Notes: generated by a model not told the origin, from the letters alone. A stretch of 16,175 nt of DNA from Candidatus Methanoplasma sp. (GCA_031288985.1 JAITQH010000129.1:1-16175), one strand, 5' to 3'. Shown: positions 7,970-14,824, counted from the stretch's first letter. Made by a program: numbers and translations.

Positions 7970-10381
7970 ATGCCGGAATATGAAGTTCGCATCATAACCG
8001 CCTCGTACGGCAACACGGAGGACGGGACGGTGTTCGTGGAACTGTTCGGGAAGACCCGCGACAAGAGATCCATAACAATTCTGCGGTACGGATACGACCC
8101 GTATTTTTTCATCGTAGACCCCGTTCCGGAGATAGAGAAGGTGTTCAAGGCCGACAAAGAGGTCGTGCGCACCGAGAGCGACGCTCTTTTTTTCAAAGGC
8201 AAGGATCATAACGTTCTGCGTGTGACCATAAGATCTCCGTGGAAGGTTCCTGAGTACAGGAACGAATGGAAGAAAAGAGGATTCGAAATACTGGCCGCGG
8301 ACATCCCGTTCCATCACAGGTTCATCTATGACATGGACATGGGTTCATGCATCCGCGTGTGGGGAGAGGAGACAGAGGCCAAATACACAACCGATCTGTC
8401 GATAAAGATGGAGAGGTTTGAGAACATGGAGTCCTTCGACCCGGGCCTGAAGACATTGTCGTTCGACGTCGAGAACAGCATAGAGCACGGCTTCCTCTAC
8501 ACGATATGCGCGGTCGTCGAGGAAGACGGCGAATACATGGCCTGCAAACCTCTCGACGGGAGCGAGAAAGACATAATATCCGGGTTCGCGGAGCTTATAC
8601 GCAAGGAGGATCCGGATATCATAACAGGATACAACATCGACAACTACGACATACCGAAGATACGGGAAAGGGCGGAGGCCAACGGAATGAGGGACGCGCT
8701 CTCCTGGGGCAGGGACTTCGGTCAGCCCAGATCGGTCAACGACAGGTTCTGGAGGCTCAAAGGGAGGGTGATCGTCGATGCATGGTGGGCGGTCAAGCGC
8801 GAGCTGCGCCCGAAGCAGGAGACGCTGAACGCAGTGTCCAAACAGGTGCTGGGGGAGACCAAGCTGGATGTGGATCCCAAGCGCATGGACGAAGAATGGA
8901 AGAAAGACTGCGAAAAGGTCAAAAGATACTGCGTGAAAGACGCAGAACTGGCTCTCCGCATACTTTTGTCGATCGGCGCCGTGAGAAGAGGAATGGATCT
9001 GGCAACGGTCTCAAAGCTGCCTTTGGACGATGCAGTCAACGCAGGCTCTTCCCAACTTGCCGACTCGCTGCTGATAAGGGCCGCCGACCGCAACAAGATA
9101 GCGGTTCCGCTGACCGGAAAGAGGATATCGGGCGACGGACAGATCGAAGGGGGCTATGTTCACACGATGAACCCCGGGCTTTACCACTGGGTCTGTGTTT
9201 TGGATTTCAAGTCCATGTACCCCTCGCTGATAATAGCCAAGAACATCTGCTTCACGACGCTGTCCATCGATGGGGAGATCGTCAGCCCTTCAGGCGCGAG
9301 ATTCGTCTCCCCGCAGAGGCGCAAGGGCATATTGCCCGCAATCTTGGAAGGGCTGATGCAGGAAAGGGACGCCATCAAGGCCAGGATGAAAAAAGCCGCC
9401 AACGAAGAGGAGAAACAGTACCTTGACGGACTCCAGGCCGCAGTCAAGGTCCTTATGAACACGTTCTACGGAGTGTTCGCGTCGTCGTTCTACAGGTTCA
9501 CGGACAAGAACATAGGGTCGGCGATCACCGCTTTCGCCAGAGACAACGTGAAGACCATAATCAGAGAGGTGGAGAGCGAAGGCATCCGTGCGATCTATTC
9601 GGACACAGACTCCATATTCATGCAATCTCCCGTCCACACACTGGAAGGGTCGGTGAAGTTCGGCGGGGACATGGCCGTGCGTTTCTCGCGCGACGGCGGG
9701 ACGTTGGAATTCGAGAAGCTTCTGGAGCCGCTGTTCTCCCACGGAAAGAAGAAGAGATACGTAGGGAAGGTGGCATGGCCCGAGGTCAGCGACGAGCTGC
9801 TGGTGAGGGGATACGAGATAAGGAGGTCGGACTCCTTCGACCTGCAGAGCCGTCTGCTGACCGACCTGTTCGAAAAGATACTGGCAGAGAAGAACGACGA
9901 GGCGCTGGCCATGGTGAAGCAGACGATACAGGACACGATCAACCGCCGCGTGGATCTGTCCGAGCTGGTCATATCAAGGTCTTGCCGCGGTCCCGACGCA
10001 TACGAGAACCCGGAGCGCATGAGCAACGTCCAGGCCGCAAAAAAGCTGATCTCGATGGGATACGAGTTCACCCCCGGGATGAAGGTGTCGTGGATCGTCA
10101 CAGACGCCAGCAAGGCTCCTCAGCAGGTGGAGCCCTACGTCAGCGGCGTCGAGTTCATCGGCCGCCCCGACTACAAATATTACGCGGAGCGCCTGGCGCA
10201 GACCGCCTCCAGAATAACCGAGGTCTTCGGGTGGAGCGAGAAGGATCTGATGCTTGGGAGCCAGCAGGCGACGCTGTTCGGCGGCGGGTTCGAGCCTGCG
10301 GAAAAAACGAAAGAGAACGACGGCGGGCACACTCCGCAGAAGCCGGCGCACAGGACGCCCAAGCTGGAAGATTTCTTCTGA
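7970..10381 (+). CDS. polB: Family-B DNA polymerase (replicative, proofreading)
   Basis: An 803-residue archaeal PolB with all expected elements. The 3'-5' exonuclease has Exo I SFDVEN (D166, E168), Exo II GYNIDNYD (around D224) and Exo III YCVKD (Y320, D324). The YxGG-type linker is EGGYVHT (393-399). The polymerase has motif A DFKSMYPSL (D412), motif B KVLMNTFYG (493-501) and motif C YSDTDS (543-548, D545 and D547), followed by KKKRYVGK (593-600). The C-terminus ends PKLEDFF, a PIP-box-like PCNA-binding tail, preceded by QQATLFGGGF. All catalytic acids are present, so it should be active. It begins three bases after the GTPase stop, and the AGGTGA overlapping that stop can act as a Shine-Dalgarno site. 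Length is normal for the family. Confidence 0.95.
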   Translation: MPEYEVRIITASYGNTEDGTVFVELFGKTRDKRSITILRYGYDPYFFIVDPVPEIEKVFKADKEVVRTESDALFFKGKDHNVLRVTIRSPWKVPEYRNEWKKRGFEILAADIPFHHRFIYDMDMGSCIRVWGEETEAKYTTDLSIKMERFENMESFDPGLKTLSFDVENSIEHGFLYTICAVVEEDGEYMACKPLDGSEKDIISGFAELIRKEDPDIITGYNIDNYDIPKIRERAEANGMRDALSWGRDFGQPRSVNDRFWRLKGRVIVDAWWAVKRELRPKQETLNAVSKQVLGETKLDVDPKRMDEEWKKDCEKVKRYCVKDAELALRILLSIGAVRRGMDLATVSKLPLDDAVNAGSSQLADSLLIRAADRNKIAVPLTGKRISGDGQIEGGYVHTMNPGLYHWVCVLDFKSMYPSLIIAKNICFTTLSIDGEIVSPSGARFVSPQRRKGILPAILEGLMQERDAIKARMKKAANEEEKQYLDGLQAAVKVLMNTFYGVFASSFYRFTDKNIGSAITAFARDNVKTIIREVESEGIRAIYSDTDSIFMQSPVHTLEGSVKFGGDMAVRFSRDGGTLEFEKLLEPLFSHGKKKRYVGKVAWPEVSDELLVRGYEIRRSDSFDLQSRLLTDLFEKILAEKNDEALAMVKQTIQDTINRRVDLSELVISRSCRGPDAYENPERMSNVQAAKKLISMGYEFTPGMKVSWIVTDASKAPQQVEPYVSGVEFIGRPDYKYYAERLAQTASRITEVFGWSEKDLMLGSQQATLFGGGFEPAEKTKENDGGHTPQKPAHRTPKLEDFF

Positions 10382-10401
10382 GGCGCGGACAGCAGATGAA
10401 A

Positions 10402-10411
10402 ATCTTTTTTC
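10402..10411 (+). terminator. T-tract terminator after DNA polymerase B
   Basis: A run of six T residues at 10405-10410, about 20 bases after the polymerase stop and upstream of the tRNA promoter, fits archaeal oligo-T termination. No convincing stem precedes it. Confidence 0.4.
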
Positions 10412-10456
10412 AATAATCCCGGTTGCGCCTCCCGGCTCTGCCGAGGCTTGCAACAA

Positions 10457-10468
10457 AGTATTTTAACC
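10457..10468 (+). promoter_or_regulatory. Box A (TATA) promoter of tRNA-Glu
   Basis: AGTATTTTAACC is centred about 28 bases before the mature tRNA 5' end at 10492. That is the expected spacing for an archaeal TATA element driving a short-leader tRNA transcript. Confidence 0.5.
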
Positions 10469-10491
10469 ATATCAAACATGGGAGCTCAATC

Positions 10492-10567
10492 GCTCTGATA
10501 GTGTAGCGGCCAATCATTCGGCCCTTTCGAGGCCGACACTCGGGTTCGAATCCCGATCAGAGCACCA
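10492..10567 (+). tRNA. tRNA-Glu (anticodon UUC), CCA encoded
   Basis: A complete cloverleaf can be drawn. The acceptor GCTCTGA pairs with TCAGAGC (10492-10498 / 10557-10563). A short D-arm follows (10501-10517). The anticodon stem CGGCC/GGCCG flanks loop CTTTCGA (10524-10530), with anticodon TTC at 10526-10528. The T-stem TCGGG/CCCGA flanks loop TTCGAAT. The discriminator A at 10564 is followed by encoded CCA at 10565-10567. The general sequence is typical of archaeal tRNA-Glu. No intron is present. Confidence 0.95.
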
Positions 10568-10618
10568 TACCATGTCACGCGTGTGCGTCCGGAGGGGCCG
10601 CGCCGCCATTTCTCAGTT

Positions 10619-10643
10619 CAAAACACCGCCCCCGACATCGGGG
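10619..10643 (-). terminator. Possible terminator of the formyltransferase/HAD operon
   Basis: On the minus strand a 6-bp stem CCCCGA/TCGGGG with a two-base loop (10630-10643) is followed, after a GC-rich stretch, by GTTTTG (about 10619-10624). It lies about 75 bases beyond the stop of the HAD-like gene. The stem is short, so support is modest. Confidence 0.35.
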
Positions 10644-10717
10644 CGCCACCCATAAGCCCGTTGTTATTGCGCCCGCCAAAATCGGAACAGTATGCGAAAG
10701 GACCGCACGCCTTCCGT

Positions 10718-11869
10718 TCAGGAATATGCAGGGGTCCTGATCCCGAAATTCGAGTGCAGGGCGCTCTGCATGAGGTTCTTCCGGTATCTCTCGCTCTTCA
10801 AGGCGATCTCGTCCACGTTCCGACGGCTTACAATGTGCACTTCCGGAAGCTTTTTGGGGTTTGAGGCCAGCATGGCCTCCATCAGATGCCTGTCGGGGAA
10901 CCGGGCGGTCCTGAGATGGTCGCGGTTCCAGTTCTCGGCAAGGTCGAACACGGCCTCTATGCCTTCGTTGTAGAACGCATGCACCAGGACGGCGGCCACG
11001 GTGCAGTCCCTGGACATGACCGCGACGTTCGACCCTCTCACGGCGAAGTCGCTGCCGTTGAACGAGAGAGACAGGCCGCTGCTGTCCCTGACGACGTCCA
11101 TGGCCTGATAGTCGGTCAGATCCCCGCCGACGTATGCGGTGCCTTCCAGATCTATTTGATTTCTCTTGCTGGTCTCCAGAAGGCAGTACGCCTTCTCGTC
11201 GGTGCCCATGGTCTTGACGTCTCTCATGAGCTTCGAGACGTTCATGGAAGGGAGCCTCTCGCGAAATATGCCGTCAAGCCTCTCCACCAGCTCCACATCA
11301 TCCCTCGGAAGCCTCACCTGAACGTTCAGCTTATACTCCATGGACGATAGCCTCAGCGAGCTGATCTCGGACGCAAACTCCCTCAGGGTCCGCGCTTCCT
11401 GCCTTCCCAGATCGTATGAGTCCATCTCGACCTCCGTGCAGTCCACGACCGCCCGGGGTATGGCGAGGGCCTCGCACAGGGCCATGGCGTAATGCTCGTA
11501 CGCGGTCGTGTTCACAAACGTCGGCAGCATGTTGATAAGATAGCGCATGACCCTGCCGGACTCGGGCATGAGCGTCAGATCCTTCTTGGCCTGGGCGTAA
11601 AGGCCGTAATCAGTGGCCCCGAACGCCTTGAGGAACGGCGCGACGCATCTTACCGCGTCCTTGTAGCGCCCATCGTCCCGGTTCAGAAGGTGCGCGGATA
11701 TGTTGTTGTAGCGTGATACGAGATCGTAGAACTTGCCGCCGTTGGGTATGAATCTCTCACAGAGGCCCCTGGTGCTGTTCCCGGGGTCTATGAAGCCCTT
11801 GCAGCTGCATATGAACTGCTTGTCGTGAGTGAGCCCCAGCTCCTCCATGTGGTTGTATTCTCCGCTCAT
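10718..11869 (-). CDS. HAD-like protein resembling EhaR, nucleophile apparently lost
   Basis: A 383-residue protein with the layout of the HAD-like proteins annotated in methanogens as energy-converting hydrogenase A subunit R (EhaR). The N-terminal FICSCKGFI (19-27) aligns with the FxSDCEGPI-type motif I. RFIPNGGKFYDLVSRY (39-54), APFLKAFGATD (77-87), the motif II-like VNTTAYEHY (119-127), YVGGDLTDYQ (246-255, motif IV) and SLSFNGSDFAV (267-277) follow in family order. In motif I the catalytic Asp is replaced by S22 and the following acid by K24, so phosphohydrolase activity is doubtful although the G-D-x-x-T-D acid site remains. Its start overlaps the stop of the formyltransferase gene as ATGA, implying coupled translation. 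The EhaR link is recalled from the family pattern, not searched. It could equally be a separate archaeal HAD paralogue unrelated to hydrogenase. Confidence 0.65.
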   Translation of the reverse strand: MSGEYNHMEELGLTHDKQFICSCKGFIDPGNSTRGLCERFIPNGGKFYDLVSRYNNISAHLLNRDDGRYKDAVRCVAPFLKAFGATDYGLYAQAKKDLTLMPESGRVMRYLINMLPTFVNTTAYEHYAMALCEALAIPRAVVDCTEVEMDSYDLGRQEARTLREFASEISSLRLSSMEYKLNVQVRLPRDDVELVERLDGIFRERLPSMNVSKLMRDVKTMGTDEKAYCLLETSKRNQIDLEGTAYVGGDLTDYQAMDVVRDSSGLSLSFNGSDFAVRGSNVAVMSRDCTVAAVLVHAFYNEGIEAVFDLAENWNRDHLRTARFPDRHLMEAMLASNPKKLPEVHIVSRRNVDEIALKSERYRKNLMQSALHSNFGIRTPAYS

Positions 11870-12696
11870 TTTTCGTGCCTCAGCGCTTCGTCCACTTTGT
11901 CCGTCATGTCGTAAGGGCGTTCCAAGACCTTTCCGTTCTCGGTCAGGCGTTTTCGTTCTATATGAATGGTTCCTTCCGAAAACAATCTTATGGTGGAGAC
12001 GATGAGCGGCAGTTCGCGCCGGACCCCTTCCTGTCTTATCTTCCTGAACAGGGGTTCGTCGACGCCTTCCCGCTCTCTGACGAGGTCAAGCGACGATGAC
12101 GACAGCTTCTCACGCATATCCGACCACAGCGCGTCGAACCCGCCGCCGCGGATCGGGAATCTGCAATAGGTGAGCGCGTCGCCTCTGTCCCAATCTTCGG
12201 TGCATATGTGCAGCATCGCCCCGTGTTCCTCCGCGCCGGTGCGTATCAGCTCCCAGATCACCTCTTCCCAAGTGCCTTTGGGGCCGTCGGGAAGCGCCGG
12301 ATGAAGATTGATCATGTCGTACTCGGCGCATGTGGCGTCATCCATCCACAGCATGTATCCTGCCAGGACGCCGAGGTCGAATTTATGATCTTTAGTAAGA
12401 GACCTGAGCAGTTTTCCGTATTCCGTCCTCCACGCGGGCGGGTCGCTCTTCCATAGGTCGGGGCGGAACTCTTTCCACGAGGACGTTATGAGCGGGATGC
12501 CGTACCCCCTGACCATGTCAAAGAACATCTCCCTCTGCTCCCTGCGGGGGTTGGGTTCCTCCAGATTGTTCCAGTTGCAGAATACGAAGGCGATATCCAC
12601 GTCCAACGCGCCGCGCTCCTTCTCTTCCATCACCGTGCGCAGAAGGTCGCGGGAGCCCGGACCCCTGCCTGTGGAGAACCATCCCAGTCTGAACAT
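11866..12696 (-). CDS. PurN-like formyltransferase-family protein
   Basis: A 276-residue member of the formyltransferase fold that includes glycinamide ribonucleotide transformylase PurN. It shows a PurN-like phosphate-binding start (FSTGRGPGSRDLL, 7-19, as in SGxGSN), a mid-strand LGVLAGYMLWM (108-118), and the catalytic Asn-His segment INLHPALPDGPKGTWEE (129-145, N130 and H132). CTEDWDRGDALT (165-176) supplies the catalytic Asp, probably D170. The N-H-D set is intact, so it should use a formyl-folate-type donor. The acceptor is not certain, because this protein is longer than PurN and lies away from purine genes. It is coupled by a 4-base overlap to the EhaR-like HAD gene. The TATA-like element at 12721-12732 predicts transcription starting almost at the ATG, so the message may be leaderless; no Shine-Dalgarno site is seen. 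Confidence 0.75.
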   Translation of the reverse strand: MFRLGWFSTGRGPGSRDLLRTVMEEKERGALDVDIAFVFCNWNNLEEPNPRREQREMFFDMVRGYGIPLITSSWKEFRPDLWKSDPPAWRTEYGKLLRSLTKDHKFDLGVLAGYMLWMDDATCAEYDMINLHPALPDGPKGTWEEVIWELIRTGAEEHGAMLHICTEDWDRGDALTYCRFPIRGGGFDALWSDMREKLSSSSLDLVREREGVDEPLFRKIRQEGVRRELPLIVSTIRLFSEGTIHIERKRLTENGKVLERPYDMTDKVDEALRHEK

Positions 12697-12720
12697 CTTA
12701 AAAGGCTAACGATGCGGCGG

Positions 12721-12732
12721 TATATTTATTAT
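12721..12732 (-). promoter_or_regulatory. TATA box of the formyltransferase operon
   Basis: Read on the minus strand this is ATAATAAATATA. Its centre is about 30 bases upstream of the ATG at 12696, predicting a start of transcription within a few bases of the start codon and thus a leaderless mRNA. Confidence 0.55.
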
Positions 12733-13140
12733 GGGTCGAACGATTCGAACGAGGCCGGCACTTAAGGTCATCGGATCGCTTTCAACATTGTTGAGACCAA
12801 AATGTGAAGCACAGGCTCGGCGACCCGCAGGTGCGGGAGGCCCCTCAAAACAGGCAGGAGCCATTACAGTGTTTTTATGATCATCCGATCATGCCCATAA
12901 CTCTGCTCTCAGAACACACGATTCTGTTCACAACACGTTAAACAGGAGTACGCCGTCCGAAGTGCAGAGTGTGCACCATTCTCCGTCGTGTGTTGCCGCG
13001 GACGCCATCAGGGAGTCCATCGGACCGATCATGATCATCACTTCCATCCGACGGCGTCTTTGCGAGCGAGAATACTTCCCGACGCGGCACTAACAGATCC
13101 ATTCGCATCCCCACTCATGGAGACCGCATATTGCGGCAAT
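12733..13140. other. Mostly non-coding interval with short repeats and inverted repeats
   Basis: Between the formyltransferase promoter and the tandem gene array I find no convincing intact gene. It contains a tandem 9-mer TCGAACGA(T/G) at 12736-12753, a perfect inverted repeat TCAACA-T-TGTTGA at 12782-12794, a CCCGCA-GG-TGCGGG hairpin near 12832-12845, and a TTTTT run near 12871-12876. The part from 12928 to 13118 may hold a broken minus-strand gene, listed separately. No rRNA, tRNA or known riboswitch pattern was recognised. Confidence 0.5.
12928..13118 (-). pseudogene. Possible broken small gene (two overlapping short frames)
   Basis: An ATG at 13118 opens a 26-residue frame containing SAASGSILARKDAVGWK that stops at 13038. 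At a TGATG overlap a second frame runs 36 residues to 12928 and contains GEWCTLCTSDGVLLFNVL. Read together as one product, the pieces give the outline of a small alpha/beta protein faintly like Roadblock/LC7 domains (GxILARKDxVG ... DGVLLF). A TTTATATGG element near 13147-13155 on the minus strand is well placed for a near-leaderless start. Alternatives are two unrelated chance frames. Support is weak. Confidence 0.2.
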
Positions 13141-13147
13141 AATAAGA

Positions 13148-13160
13148 CCATATAAATTAA
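13148..13160 (+). promoter_or_regulatory. TATA box of the tandem paralogue operon
   Basis: CCATATAAATTAA is a strong archaeal TATA match, predicting transcription from about 13180 and a leader of roughly 50 bases before the first paralogue. The same A/T block reads TTTATATGG on the other strand and could serve a leftward transcript as well. Confidence 0.6.
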
Positions 13161-13200
13161 GCCCGGAACCGGTATCCAAGCAGAAAGGAGTTTGGAACCG

Positions 13201-13233
13201 ATGTCGAAAAAGCACAGGAGGTCGAAAACATGA
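13201..13233 (+). CDS. Possible 10-residue leader peptide before the tandem array
   Basis: An ATG at 13201 opens MSKKHRRSKT, whose TGA stop overlaps the ATG of the first paralogue as ATGA. It has its own AAAGGAG element at 13184-13190, about 10 bases upstream, and itself contains the AGGAGGT used by the next gene. It may be a translated leader, but the sequence also matches the linkers between the paralogues (see findings), so it may simply be the remnant of a duplicated unit boundary. Confidence 0.25.
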   Translation: MSKKHRRSKT

Positions 13234-13697
13234 GTTGGGAGAGTTTTGCGGCGACGAAGGAGCCGCTGGACATCACAATGAAAGATGTGGCCATCTGCGA
13301 AGACGGGGTGTTTCGTTATCCCGGTAGGGGGTATGGAAGCTTCGCCTTCCACTCCTTCTTCCGTGCCGATGAGTATATGTTTTCGAAAGAAGTCTTGTCT
13401 GTGATCCCCCATAATCTCTGCGACGTCGGATGGATACCGACCATTGGGGACAATCTCAAATATACGGATCCGGAGACCTACCTGTTGCTGAGGATGCGTG
13501 CGCTCAATGGTGCAAGATTCATTCGCGAAGTGGTGAAAAGACAGGGCGAATTTTGGTACATCAAACTGTTCCTTGAGAATGAGGCGATCGAACACATAGA
13601 TGTGGTCGAACTCACCGTCGACGATCTGGGGGCCGAGGACTTGGACAGAAATCTCCTTAAGATCGAAGAGGGCGTGTTCTATAAATTCATAGGATGA
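13230..13697 (+). CDS. Tandem paralogue 1, unknown family (155 aa)
   Basis: A soluble, acidic 155-residue protein with no signal or membrane segment; I do not recognise its family. It begins SWESFAATKEPLD, has a variable stretch around residues 26-70, then an invariant core GARFIREVVKRQGEFWY (94-110) and an acidic C-terminal part ELTVDDLGAEDLDRN, ending YKFIG. A strong AGGAGGT Shine-Dalgarno site at 13216-13222 lies seven bases before the ATG and fixes the start. It is the first of three tandem copies with starts 492-493 bases apart; it and copy 2 agree at about 128 of 155 residues. Function is unknown. The compact mixed composition and tandem copies suggest a small cytoplasmic binding protein, which is inference only. 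Confidence 0.8.
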   Translation: MSWESFAATKEPLDITMKDVAICEDGVFRYPGRGYGSFAFHSFFRADEYMFSKEVLSVIPHNLCDVGWIPTIGDNLKYTDPETYLLLRMRALNGARFIREVVKRQGEFWYIKLFLENEAIEHIDVVELTVDDLGAEDLDRNLLKIEEGVFYKFIG

Positions 13698-13721
13698 TGC
13701 GAGAGTGCAGGAGATCCAAAC

Positions 13722-14189
13722 ATGAGCTGGGAGAGTTTTGCGGCGACGAAGGAGCCGCTGGACATCGCAATGAAAGATGTGGCCATCTGCGAAGACAGGG
13801 TGTTTAGTTATCCCGATAGGGGGTATGGAAGCTTCGGCTTCTACCATTCCGGCTGTGCCGGTGAGTATATGTTTTCTAAAGAAGTCTGGTCCATTATTCC
13901 ACATAACTTCTGCAACATCGGATGCATACCGACCATTGAGGACAATCTCAAATATACGGATCCGGAGATCTATCTGCAGCAGAGGATGCGTGCGCTCAAT
14001 GGTGCAAGATTCATTCGAGAAGTGGTGAAAAGACAGGGCGAATTTTGGTACTTCGAACTGTTCCTTGATAATCAGGTGATCGAACACATAGATGTGGTCG
14101 AACTCACCGTCGACGATCTGGGGGCCGAGGACTTGGACAGAAATCCCCTTAAGATCGAAGAGGGCGTGTTCTATAAATTCATAGGATGA
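13722..14189 (+). CDS. Tandem paralogue 2, unknown family (155 aa)
   Basis: Second copy of the family. Relative to copy 1 the ends are nearly unchanged, while residues 38-47 differ almost completely (GFYHSGCAGE against AFHSFFRADE). The stretch IIPHNFCNIGCIPTIED (58-74) differs from copy 1 but matches copy 3 exactly. The invariant core GARFIREVVKRQGEFWY is kept. An AGGAG element at 13709-13713 stands eight bases before the ATG. A 24-base linker separates it from copy 1, so the copies are almost certainly one transcript. No function can be assigned from sequence. Confidence 0.8.
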   Translation: MSWESFAATKEPLDIAMKDVAICEDRVFSYPDRGYGSFGFYHSGCAGEYMFSKEVWSIIPHNFCNIGCIPTIEDNLKYTDPEIYLQQRMRALNGARFIREVVKRQGEFWYFELFLDNQVIEHIDVVELTVDDLGAEDLDRNPLKIEEGVFYKFIG

Positions 14190-14214
14190 CGCAAAAGCAA
14201 AGGAGATCTGAAGC

Positions 14215-14679
14215 ATGGACAGAGAGAGTTTTGCGGCGACGAAGGAGCCGCTGGATGTTGAAATGAAAGATTCGACCGTCTGTATAGACTGGGTGTACTA
14301 TTATCCCGACATGAGATACGGAGGCATCGGTTTCCGCCCAATCCAGTGCGGCGAGAATATGTTTTCCAAAGAAGTTCTGTCCATTATTCCACACAACTTC
14401 TGCAACATCGGATGCATACCAACCATCGAGGACGGCCTCAAACACACGGATCCGGAGACCTACATATCGCTGAGGCTGCACGCGCTCACCGGTGCAAGAT
14501 TCATTCGCGAAGTGGTGAAAAGACAGGGCGAATTTTGGTACTTCGAGCTGTTCCCCGGCAAACAGGCGATCGAACATATGGATGCGGTCGAACTCACCGT
14601 CGACGATCTGAGGGCCGAGGACTTGGACAGAAATCTCCTTAAGATCGAAGAGGGCGCGTTATACAAGTTCGTGGGATGA
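14215..14679 (+). CDS. Tandem paralogue 3, unknown family (154 aa)
   Basis: Third and most divergent copy, one residue shorter. The N-terminus changes to MDRESFAATKEPLDVEMK, and residues 19-47 differ strongly (STVCIDWVYYYPDMRYGG...). It then shares the IIPHNFCNIGCIPTIED block with copy 2 and the invariant GARFIREVVKRQGEFWY core with both. The C-terminal ELTVDDLRAEDLDRNLLKIEEG follows copy 1 more than copy 2 (NLLK rather than NPLK). An AGGAG element at 14201-14205 precedes the ATG. It follows copy 2 after 25 bases. Family and function are unrecognised. Confidence 0.8.
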   Translation: MDRESFAATKEPLDVEMKDSTVCIDWVYYYPDMRYGGIGFRPIQCGENMFSKEVLSIIPHNFCNIGCIPTIEDGLKHTDPETYISLRLHALTGARFIREVVKRQGEFWYFELFPGKQAIEHMDAVELTVDDLRAEDLDRNLLKIEEGALYKFVG

Positions 14680-14680
14680 G

Positions 14681-14824
14681 ATGAAAAACAAAGAAGCGGC
14701 AGTATTGGCAGTTGCGATCGTTCTGACCGCGTCTGCGTCGTTCATCGCGTGCCGGATCCTGCGGCCCGACGCAGACGAATCTCCTTTCGACTACATGCAC
14801 GCCATCAACGGCGCCGCGGGATGA
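14681..14824 (+). CDS. Small membrane-anchored or lipoprotein-like protein (47 aa)
   Basis: An ATG one base after the stop of paralogue 3 opens a 47-residue frame beginning MKNKEAAVLAVAIVLTASAS. A basic start and a hydrophobic helix (about 6-23) are followed by FIAC, loosely lipobox-like, then a short polar tail RILRPDADESPFDYMHAIN. GGGATGAG overlapping the preceding stop can serve as a weak Shine-Dalgarno site. Position implies it belongs to the paralogue operon, where it might anchor or be unrelated cargo. No family is recognised. The clear signal-like composition makes chance less likely despite the short length. Confidence 0.5.
   Translation: MKNKEAAVLAVAIVLTASASFIACRILRPDADESPFDYMHAINGAAG

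Noticed and set aside
12830..12850. CCCGCA-GG-TGCGGG hairpin considered as a rho-independent-type terminator
   Set aside because: No T-tract follows directly on either strand, and no gene ends close by.
13038..14216. Long 392-codon minus-strand open frame across the tandem array, itself internally repetitive
   Set aside because: It is antisense to paralogues 1 and 2 and its repeat reflects the duplicated plus-strand genes. The plus-strand frames have Shine-Dalgarno sites, tight spacing and three-copy conservation of the protein.
13230..14679. Tandem array considered as a CRISPR or DNA-repeat locus
   Set aside because: The unit is about 492 bases and encodes intact proteins; there is no short-repeat/spacer structure.
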